Assembly: GCA_028583405.1 (NCBI GenBank)
Contig: CM053243.1
Span: 37,510,281-37,574,280, forward strand
Length of the DNA: 64,000 bases
From: Pogonophryne albipinna
Taxonomy: Eukaryota; Chordata; Actinopteri; Perciformes; Artedidraconidae
Reading direction: 5' to 3'
Shown here: positions 47,548 to 64,000 of the stretch, one piece after another
Position numbering within the stretch: the stretch's first letter is position 1
Layout: each line of letters begins with the position of its first letter
Translations under genes and position numbers: made by a program
Notes under the pieces: generated by a model
Databases searched by the model: none
The model's input: the letters and a program-made list of their open reading frames with translations, nothing else
Told to the model about the DNA's origin: nothing

Positions 47548-48071
47548 TTAGTTGTAGCTTCTTTGGATTTAGCTTCACATTTCGCTCTCTGCATCTCTGC
47601 AACAGCATTTCCAGCTTCCTGTCATAGTCTTTCACAGCTTCATCATCTGTGTTTCCTGCCCCTACAATCAGGATGTCATCTGCAATTATTTTGATTCCTG
47701 GTAACCTCTCCAATGTTTGATTCAGCTTTCTTTGAAATGTCTCTGGGGCTGGGCTTATTCCCATTGGCATGCGTAACCACCTGTAGTGGCTGAAAGGTGT
47801 GGCAAATGCTGTGAGGTAACTGGATTCTTCCTCCAGCTCCACATGCCAGAATCCATCTTTCACATCGCACACTGTGAACACACGTCAGGTCAGGCAGTAT
47901 ATCTTCCATAATTGGTAATGGGTGATGACTTCTCTTGAGTGCTTTGTTCAGTGGCTTAGGATCCATGAGAATTCTCAGTTTTCCTGTGGGCTTCCTTATT
48001 GTCAGTAGACTACTGATCCAGTCAGTGCTCTTTTCCACCGGCATTATGATCCCTCTCATGTAAACTTGCAA
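47548..48071 (-). pseudogene. gypsy reverse transcriptase, first part
   Basis: Two overlapping frames hold ISSLLTIRKPTGKLRILMDP, then after a frameshift near 47880 FTVCDVKDGFWHVEL, MPMGISPAPETFQRKLNQTL and the catalytic IADDILI. The frame is cut by the inserted element at 46928-47547 and resumes beyond it. Confidence 0.85.
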
Positions 48072-48552
48072 GTTCCTCCTTTAGTGGCTTGTATAAAGCA
48101 ACTGGCACCCTTCTCTTTGGTAGCTGAACTGGTTCTACTGTTGGATCCACTTCAAGCTTTAGCTTTCCCTCGAGGCACCCATCACCTTGAAACACATCTG
48201 AGTATTCTTTTTTTATCTGCTCCTCTGTCCAAGCTCCTTCTTTTTCCACAGTCAGGATGTTGTGGTGCTGTACTGTTCTCAACTGCATTGCTTCACTTGC
48301 AGATCTTCCTAGTATAGGTTTAAGCTTCTTCTGCTTGACAACCACAAACTCAAGCCTGTAAGATTTCTTGTTTCGTGGATTAAACACTGTCTGTGTGCAC
48401 TTTCCAAGGGGCTTCAGTGACATGTCATTATACATTATTAACTTTCTGCTGCATTGCTCCAGTTGGACACCTTTAACATACTTTTCTGGAATAACATTAC
48501 ATGTTGCACCACAGTCCACCTGAAATCTGACACGTTGCTTTTTTACCTGCAT
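48022..48552 (-). pseudogene. gypsy protease and start of reverse transcriptase
   Basis: The frame contains an aspartic-protease-like VDCGATCNVIP (the usual D-S/T-G triad appears as DCG) and leads through the PVQLPKRRVP region towards reverse transcriptase. It is broken by a frameshift near 48060. Confidence 0.8.
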
Positions 48553-48559
48553 GTTGGCA

Positions 48560-49439
48560 TATTGGTCCCTTTGAGTCTGTTTGACTATTAACTGTGTTCA
48601 CAGCCTCTCCCAAACACCTCTTCTCCGCTGTCTGACTGCTCTGCTGCATTCTCTAGTCAGCAAAACCGTGTTTTCTTTACAGTACCTGAGTTCTTGCACA
48701 CATTAACAAAGTGATTATGTTTTCCACACTTTTTACACTTTTGTCGGATATGCAGGGAATTTCTCCTTTTTCCTTTCATGTCTCCAGCCACAGAATTTAC
48801 ACTGAATGGTGTTCACTTCTTCTGCCGCTTCTGTTTGTTTTTTCTGTCTCTCTTTTTGTAGTACTGCATGCACATTCAGCGAACTCTGTGCCTCTATGAT
48901 TTTGGTTCTTTGTCTGGAAAGCTCTGATGCCCTCCCTAGTTGTATACATTTATTTAATGTAAGATCTGTTTCTCTGAGAAGTCATTCTCTTAACTGTGAA
49001 TCCCATGTTCCACACACTATCCTATCTCTGATTAGAGTCTGAAATAACGCCAAAGTTGCATGTTGCTGCTAACGTTCTCAGTTCTGTTAGATATGTGTCC
49101 AAACTCTCTTCTTAGCCCTGACTTCTTGTAAAGAAATTGTATCTTTCAATAGTTTCATTCTTCTTAGAGTCACAACATGCATCCGATGCTGCCAATACTT
49201 CATCTATGTACAATTCTTCTTCATTTCTTCCAACTCCCAATGTTGCACATACATACTTCTCTTCCCTTTTCTCCAATCAGGTAGTACAGCAGTTTTACCT
49301 TGTAGCCATCATCTTTGTCTTCCATAGTTAGATCCATGTACAAACAGAATTCCTCCTTCCATCTTTTCCACGCATGTGACAAGTTAGCATCATCAAAGTA
49401 AATGTTACCCGGCGGTTTGATTGCATTCTCCATGTCCAC
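48560..49439 (-). pseudogene. gypsy gag remnant with CCHC zinc knuckle
   Basis: The start codon is at 49439 and the first 60 or so codons are readable (WKRWKEEFCLYMDLTMED); the frame then breaks. A nucleocapsid zinc knuckle CX2CX4HX4C is encoded at 48696-48737. Gag would package element RNA; this copy is broken by frameshifts. Confidence 0.75.
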
Positions 49440-49557
49440 TCGTGCGTAGCGCTGTCACTCGGGTCGTCTTCTAGCTCCCTCTCGCTAGCCACTCACTCAA
49501 TCCTCGTGGTGCGCTAGAACACTGTTCTCCGGGGCTGGATTTGTGTTGCTGCCACCA

Positions 49558-49774
49558 TGTTTCAATATGTATTGTGTACTATACTGATAATAACGACACA
49601 CTCTATCTTACGCTCACGTACTTTACTTGTAATGTTCCACAAGATACAATGCAACATCCTAGCCGTGCTAACTTCAGAACTGACGCTCATGCCTGGTCCC
49701 TCGGCTCCTGTTGTCCCCGCGGGCCAGCTGTGCATCCACAAATAATGTCCCCCTGGCCAACGTATATTGCAACA
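49558..49774 (-). repeat. LTR of the gypsy element (217 bp)
   Basis: It runs from TGTT to AACA, with the primer-binding site TGGTGGCAGCAACACAAA (minus strand) directly inside it. The partner LTR is absent, so its limits rest on the TG/CA ends and the primer site. Confidence 0.6.
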
Positions 49775-49792
49775 GATACCATTCTTTCCCAG

Positions 49793-50718
49793 AGGCCTGT
49801 ACTACGAATCCAGTTCAACATACCCTGGATATGTTTGAGTTAGCTGGTTTACCTAATCCAAAACAAACACGCTCTCGCTAAACGGCCCTACGATGCTGGC
49901 CAATCACAAACATGGAGAAGCGTACTGACAGCGCAGCGTCATACTTCCTGAATGAAAAGTAAAGTATAATATTAGACATATGAAGACATTAAACTTTAAA
50001 CATCCATGACTTAAACACTTTAGATAAAAGCCACATAGCTGCACCTGCAAGGTGAATACAGCTGGTAAAAGAAAAAGTGTTTGAATGCGTAGGCTACATT
50101 AACAGGTTTATGATATCACTGCCCCGTCTAAGACACGAGTGGATCTGACTTTAATTAGATTTGACTCAAGTGTTTCGTCAACTTAATGTGTTGCTTAAAA
50201 TAATACTTCTGCATACAGTATGTGACACTGAGTGTTGCACGGACAGATACGGCTCAAGAAGCTGACTCAGATAAGGAAATATGGGCTTTGATGTAATATG
50301 AATGATAATGGCGTCTGCACTCACAGTGCCGCGGACTGTAGGCCTACGTAATGTTACTTTGATCCGGTTACTTATGTTGTGGCAGATATTTAAGTAAGCT
50401 TTCTTAACGCTAATGTTATAATAGTCAGATTGCTCTGAAGATGGGAGGTGATATTCTATTAATTTTCACGTTCACACAACGGCAGTCTAAACTGTATTTC
50501 CTTTCTCCGCACACGGAGCTCTGATTGGTCAGCAGGCGATGCTTTCACTGAGTTGATCTCTGCAACCTAACCTGCTCCGGAGCAGGCTAGCCGTTCAGCA
50601 TAAGTTACCGTGGAGATCTAGCCCGCTAAGAAGTGAACCAGCGTCGTAGGACCGGAAATCCAGATCTTTCCCTGAATTTAGCTCGCTAAGCGAAAATCCG
50701 GCTTCGTAGTACAGGCCT
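49793..50718. mobile_element. TIR DNA transposon, non-autonomous (926 bp)
   Basis: The ends AGGCCTGTACTACGAATCC and (inverted) AGGCCTGTACTACGAAGCC match at 18 of 19 bases, with a 3-bp duplication CAG on both sides (49790-49792, 50719-50721). The superfamily is not certain. It begins 18 bp after the gypsy LTR. Confidence 0.85.
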
Positions 50719-50721
50719 CAG

Positions 50722-52277
50722 GTTTCCACATACCAACATCAACACAAACATGTGGGGGGCTTTTTTTAGATCACACAGTTCACCTCAGCAGACATGACTA
50801 TTTAATTTGAAGGCATGAGACAGAAAGCTTCCATCCCCTCTGAAAGAGACTTGTAGTACTTTTTTGATTTTGAGCACTCATGGTTTCAAATTTTTAAAGT
50901 TTTCAAAAGAGAGTAACAAATGTAAAACAAAATGTAAACAAGAGTAAAAGTGAATGATGAACTGTAGAGCAACATAATGTGAGCATGCAACATATTCCTC
51001 GTAGTAAATCAAATGCAAAGTATTTTTGCCTCAATTTTAAAAAATGCCTTGTGTTGACTTTTAAAGAACATCATACATTTCTATTTAGCTGCCCCTCAGT
51101 CAATGCAGAGAAAATACTGAAACAGAATCCCCGTGATCCTGGACACGTCAGGGTTTTTTTCATCACATGAACAAATCTTTCTTTGGCTTTGTACTGGAAA
51201 TCAGAACAAAACATAGAGACAACATCTGGGATTACATTTGGTTAAAAAAACCACTATTATGATCTTGCTTTATGTATTATCTGTCTAGTGTTTTATTTTG
51301 ACGATTTCTCAATGCCATGTATTTTTTTACTTCCAGTCTTTGTGTGTTTTTTTCAGCCTGTTTTGATGGTTTGTTCTGGCCTTATTAGTTTCACCTGTTT
51401 CCCATTAGCCCTTCAACCACCTGTCCTCCAGTACACCTGCACTTCATCCCGTCATTAGTTCAGTTGTTTTTAAATATTGTCTTTTGTTTAGTCATTCTTG
51501 GACCCTTGTATGTTGTGAAGTTCTGTTCTGATGTTTTGTTTGCATTGCATTGCCCACCCATTTGGTCCACCCCCACTTTCCAGGTAAACCTTCTCATATA
51601 GTTGGACACCACTGGCGTATATCTACCTTGCTATTTACCTAATATATTTTCTATAGTTGTAACCAATGTCCCCATGCAATGCAAACATTTGCAACCAGTC
51701 AGGACTATATCATGGATCAGAGGTCATATTTGAGCCAACACAGTCAATGCAATCAATCCTCAACTTTGAGAAAGATTTGTTCATGATCAAAACCATCATC
51801 TAAGTTTAGAGGACTAACAGGGCTTTCTTTTTTAGGGAAGATTATTATAAAAAAGAAAGATAAACAAACAGTGGGATACTGGCCTCTAGAAATATTATTG
51901 CTATGGAAGCCGCCTTCCTAAAGACTAATACAGTCAATATTTGAATGTAATACTAACATATCTTAACCTACCTACTATAATTCCCACATTTTACATATTA
52001 CTTCTGATCCCTTTGGCAATTCATACTGTAATTGTGTTTCCAAACCACAGTCAGGTCCTCACTAGTGATGTACTGCATGTAGCCTGTGACATCATTAAGT
52101 CTTTATCCAGTTCGTCTTATATCAACAGAGCACTCTGTCCATTCACAGCCCTGTGAGTCTTTGACCCCTGACGCCTGTGAACTTCAGTTCTGATAATCCC
52201 CTCCTGCAGGCCACCGAGGGGAGATGATCGCTCGTCCACATCGTGCCATGTCCGCCTCACTCCTCTTCCAGAGCGTG
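50722..52277 (-). other. Intergenic and serinc4-like 3' UTR
   Basis: No coding features. On the minus strand an AATAAA lies at 51292-51297, about 1 kb after the stop codon, and may be the polyadenylation signal of the serinc4-like gene. Confidence 0.4.
51292..51297 (-). terminator. serinc4: Candidate polyadenylation signal of the serinc4-like gene
   Basis: AATAAA on the minus strand, the first canonical hexamer I found beyond the stop codon at 52278. Confidence 0.3.
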
Positions 52278-60565
<8,288 letters not shown>

Positions 60566-60699
60566 TCATACCGCAAACACCTGTTCACACATTTAAGATG
60601 AATATTGCTAAAAATGTAGGTCAGAAGTGATGTTTTCATCATCAGCATTTCATTGCATCCTAAAGGAACCCTCAATCTTTATGCATTATATGGTGATAT

Positions 60700-61015
60700 A
60701 GATAAATGGACTGCATCTATATAGCGCTTTTCCATTCTTCACAACCCTTCAACATACTCTTACATACACAGAATTAGAATTTAACGTCTTATACACATGT
60801 ATAGAGGGGCTGCAGGGTGTCACTTGCTCAAGGAAACTAACATGCACTCATTCTCACACGCCATTGGCCATGCCATTGGGAGAAATGTGGGTTTGTGTCT
60901 GGTCCAAGGACACTTTCACATGTACAGGGAAAGGGCTCGGGGTCGGGCTACTGAGCTTCCGATTGGTGGAAGACCATTTGACTTCCTAGCCACAGGCTAC
61001 AGCCACCCATTAAAG
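60700..61015 (-). mobile_element. Degenerate SINE or LINE-tail-like repeat
   Basis: The left end (TGGACTGCATCTATATAGCG followed by CTTTT) is the usual 3' end of a fish retroposon read on the minus strand. CACTTGCTCAAGGAAAC and a CTAGCCACAGGCTACAGCC-like block follow. It is too diverged for a family call. Confidence 0.45.
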
Positions 61016-62187
61016 CATTGTTTTCATGGTTTGTGTTTTGTTGAAATGGAAGAAAAATGTAAATGATAATTGGTGCATGTATATGGTACAATGCTTTGTG
61101 CCCTATCCCTAAGACTTAATTGATGCCCCTGGTATGGGATTAATCATTAGAAGCAGCAAGGGTTAGAAATTGTATAAATAGGAATGGGACATTTTAAGGG
61201 ACCGAAGTGATGACAAAACTTCACACACTAACAACAATTGTAGGTTTTGCATTTGTTATGTCCCTGATTTCAACGTCTTCCAGACTTTTGAAATCTAATA
61301 CATTTAAATCCCACAACAAAAAACATGCAACCTATTTTGGCTGCTTCTGCAATGTGGGTTTAAAGTGCAGCTTTTCGTGTTTAATTTTTTCTTTGCCAAG
61401 GACTTTGAACATGTGAAGTGACTAAAGTGCACAAAACAGCACTGAAGTTGAGAAGTTACAGGAGATTTTGAGACACATATTGCATTTTTGGAGCTACATG
61501 TGGCAGATGCATAGTGAAGCACATGTGGTTAGGAGAAATCTGTTTACTGATAGAAAAAGAAGAGACCGCATGCATAGACACATCGGAGCAGGTTATCTTC
61601 TGACCTGCAAACCCAGGAGGGACAGACGCTCTGTGCCGCTGTAAAGGGAACAAGAGGATTGTTGGCTTTGTGTGTTTGCTCTCGAAAATGTCCTGAATGA
61701 TTCAATCCTCTTAGTTGTTGTAGCACAGTTCAGAAAGGGCTGAGAGAGACATGGCTCAACAGCTGGACACGGTAAATAACATCTGGGACACAAGTGAATG
61801 TCTGAGGACGGGTTTATCTGAACGAATGGGGGGACACACTCCTTTCTAATGGGTTACAGACCAAAATAATATTTGATTCCAATAGCAAAACCCTTCTGCC
61901 AAATCTTATTTTACAAACATTTATAATAAATATATTTTTTAAAGATAAATAAGGGTTGAATAAAAATCCCTGGGTACCAAAGAGTGAAACTGCACCCAAG
62001 CAAACTAAAATTAAAACTATAAAAGGGTATGAAACAGGGAAAAAAATCCAGATGTTGCTGAAGTCAGTCCAAATGATTTACAAAATTCCAATGGACACAG
62101 TGACACAGTGAGGAAAAGAGACTTGTCTTATCCAGATGTGAAACAGGCTGTATGTGCTGCATAATAATCAGCGAGGGGCCTTAACTA
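61016..62187 (-). other. serinc4-like 5' intron segment
   Basis: No exon of the missing N-terminal part of the gene was found here, and no element was recognised. Confidence 0.45.
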
Positions 62188-62475
62188 CACTGAACAAAAA
62201 TATAAATGCAACACTTTTGTTTTTGCTCCCATTTTTCATGAGATGAACTCAAAGATCTAAAACATTTTCTATATACACAAAATAACCATTTCTCTCAAAT
62301 ATTGTTCACAAATCTGAAAAAATCTGTGATAGTGAGCACTTTGCCTTTGCCGAGATAATCCATCCCACCTCACAGGTGTGGCATATCAAGATGCTGATTA
62401 GACAGCATGATTATTGCACAGGTGTGCCTTAGGCTGGCCACAATAAAAGGCCACTCTGAAACGTGCAGTCGAAAA
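62188..62475. mobile_element. Common fish DNA-transposon fragment
   Basis: It begins ACTGAACAAAAATATAAATG and holds GAGATAATCCATCCCACCTC, CACAGGTGTGGCATATCAAG and CCACAATAAAAGGCCACTCT, a sequence I recognise as repeated in many fish genomes. The superfamily is not certain and only one end is seen. Confidence 0.6.
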
Positions 62476-62534
62476 CCAGTCAGTATCTGGTGTGAGGGGT
62501 AGGGGACATAATCATGATGAAGGGTGAGAGACAA

Positions 62535-63213
62535 ACTTAGAGGTCTCGTATTATGCTATTTTTAGGCATATATTATGGGTCTCATTACTCTCATATATAT
62601 AAAATATATAACAAACATGTATATGATGTGTTTTGCTAAGAATACCAAACAGATCATGCATTTCAGATATCCCTCATATCCCTCTGTTTCAGCCCTGTTA
62701 GAGAACTGCAGGTCCGGGGTCCTTAGCTTGAATGCCTGCTCAGAATTCTACTGGCAGATGCAGCTAAATGCTGCGGTGATTAAACGCCATATCACGTTCC
62801 AAATACATCAAGGATTATTTCTGAAACAGTATGGAGCTCAAATGCTTTTTCTCTTGCCGGCCTACCACAAGGTGAGTTTGTTTTTTTATTTCCTGCTTTT
62901 TTACACATACTCTCTCCAGTACAGGTTAGCTCTGAGTGTTAGCGATGCTTGCTAATGTAAACAAAGACCATATTACGGGCATTGTTTCTGATAGCAACTT
63001 TCTGATAGTGCCGTGGGTCCGCATTTCCGATATTACGTCATATCGGCAGCAAATCTGGATCAACTCCGTTGTACCCCCGTTTTTAGAGATGTGGGTATGG
63101 AGGAAAAGAGAGAGGGTTTTATTTTCTGACACTGCGTGAGACACACCGGGGACACACATTTATGTATAAAAGACATAAAAACGTGCATTTTGCACTACAG
63201 GTCCCCTTTAAAC
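62535..63213 (+). mobile_element. TTAA-type DNA transposon, copy 2
   Basis: The right end GTGCATTTTGCACTACAGGTCCCCTTTAA and the left AGGTCTCGTATTATGC frame a sequence whose inverse makes up 6349-6930. No transposase frame. Confidence 0.6.
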
Positions 63214-63315
63214 TTAAGCCATGTAGCTGAAAGAATAGTACTCTGAGTGAAATGATTCTTATTGTAAAAAGTATCATTTGTTTATGTAGGATTATTTCGG
63301 TGTAGATAATATAAA

Positions 63316-63740
63316 GAGGACATATAATGCTCATTTTCAAGTTCATATCAGTATTTAGTGTCTCTACTGTGACATGTCTCCATGCTTTAATGTTCAAAAA
63401 GATCTTTATTTCTCTCATACTGCCTGTGCTGCAGCACCTCTTTTCACCCTATGTCTGAAACCAGAGCTCAGTCTGCTCTGATTGGTTAGTTGTCCTGCTC
63501 TGTTGTGATTGGTCAACCGTCTAGAGATGTCCCGCCCCTTAGCCTATCACTTACAATGTGTTGGAGCGCTAGCCAATAGAAGCGTGAGTGTTACGTAGTG
63601 ATGTCATTATGTTATGGAAGTAAACAAAGGTGTCAAATTGAGGCATTACAGGCAGGGGGAGTTTGTGGGAGAGAAACTCCTTCTGGAGGGATCTTTGGGA
63701 TTGTATTCTTTGCAGACCATTCACGTGCACAAAAAACTAT
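63316..63740 (+). mobile_element. MITE end, family shared with 30363
   Basis: It starts AGGACATATAATGCTCATTTT and holds TGCTTTAATGTTCAAAAAG, CTCTCATACTGCCTGTGCTG and GTCTGCTCTGATTGGTTAG, collinear with 30363-30590. The right end is not clear. Confidence 0.6.
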
Positions 63741-63819
63741 TTAACACACTACAGGAACGTCCCTGTAGGTAAGCTTCCACTGTACATATGTGCCAGATTT
63801 GCACCAGTTTGTGTCTCTT

Positions 63820-64000
63820 ACAACCTCAGATCCAGTGCCTGGATACGGTTCCAGGTTCCTGCTGTGCGGACTGAGGCTGGGAAAAGGACTCTTTTTTATT
63901 ATGGTCCTTGGTCTTGGAATGACCTTCAATCAAACCTAAAACTGAGGGCACTTGTCCCTATAGCATGTTTTAAATTGAAGTTGTCTGAAGTCCTTACAAC
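63820..64000 (+). pseudogene. LINE ORF2 C-terminal fragment, runs off the window
   Basis: The plus strand reads NLRSSAWIRFQVPAVRTEAG and then SWNDLQSNLKLRALVPI, the usual C-terminal end of L2/Rex-type reverse transcriptase proteins. It is one open frame from about 63821 to the edge. It belongs to a subfamily different from that at 19284. Confidence 0.7.

Larger units (their letters stand above)
46785..49774 (-). mobile_element. Ty3/gypsy LTR retrotransposon, partial and decayed
   Basis: The minus-strand element has a 5' LTR (49558-49774), a primer-binding site directly after it (49540-49557 on the plus strand), gag, protease and the first part of reverse transcriptase. It breaks off after the FLGMVNYLAKF block at about 46785, with no RNase H, integrase or 3' LTR in the window. 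Frames are shifted several times. The gag start (ENAIKPPGNIYFDDANLSHA) resembles Mag-type gypsy elements, which is an inference. A Harbinger-like element sits within the RT. Confidence 0.85.

Overview
The window is nuclear DNA of a ray-finned fish, most likely a teleost. The evidence is two vertebrate multi-exon genes with canonical GT-AG introns, very abundant (GT)n/(CA)n microsatellites, L2-type LINEs, tRNA-derived SINEs, a Ty3/gypsy fragment, and many short TIR elements (hAT-like, TTAA-type and Harbinger-like) of kinds typical of fish genomes. There is no prokaryotic gene organisation, no CRISPR array and no rRNA or functional tRNA gene.

The main gene, on the + strand, is adamtsl5 (ADAMTS-like 5). 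I assembled 13 coding exons from 9809 to 44770; every junction keeps phase and the chain gives 556 codons plus stop. The predicted protein is secreted: signal peptide, short basic N-terminal stretch with an RARR site, one thrombospondin type 1 repeat, cysteine-rich domain, spacer, Thr/Pro/His-rich linker and C-terminal netrin-like (NTR) domain. Its promoter and 5' UTR probably lie at about 9000-9808. Introns 1 and 2 (13 kb and 8 kb) hold most of the mobile DNA.

The second gene, on the - strand, is a serine incorporator most like serinc4. Six coding exons from 60509 down to 52278 encode the C-terminal 302 residues and stop; the 5' exons lie beyond position 64000. The two genes are convergent, with about 7.5 kb between their stop codons. 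That gap holds the adamtsl5 3' UTR, a decayed gypsy element with a 217-bp LTR and an inserted Harbinger-like element, and a 926-bp TIR element.

Layout: 1-111 near-perfect hairpin; 112-9000 no gene seen, with several short DNA elements; 9000-44770 adamtsl5; about 44771-45860 its 3' UTR; 46785-49774 gypsy fragment; 49793-50718 TIR element; 52278-60509 serinc4-like exons; 60510-64000 5' intron of that gene with TIR elements, a SINE-like repeat and, at the window edge, a LINE tail.

The most unusual structure is around the adamtsl5 splice sites. Exon 5 is preceded directly by a (GT)146 array containing no adenine for 291 nt. Exon 7 lies between a (TG)n tract and a (CA)n tract at its two splice sites and just downstream of a SINE. 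These are visible in the sequence; an effect on splicing is inference.
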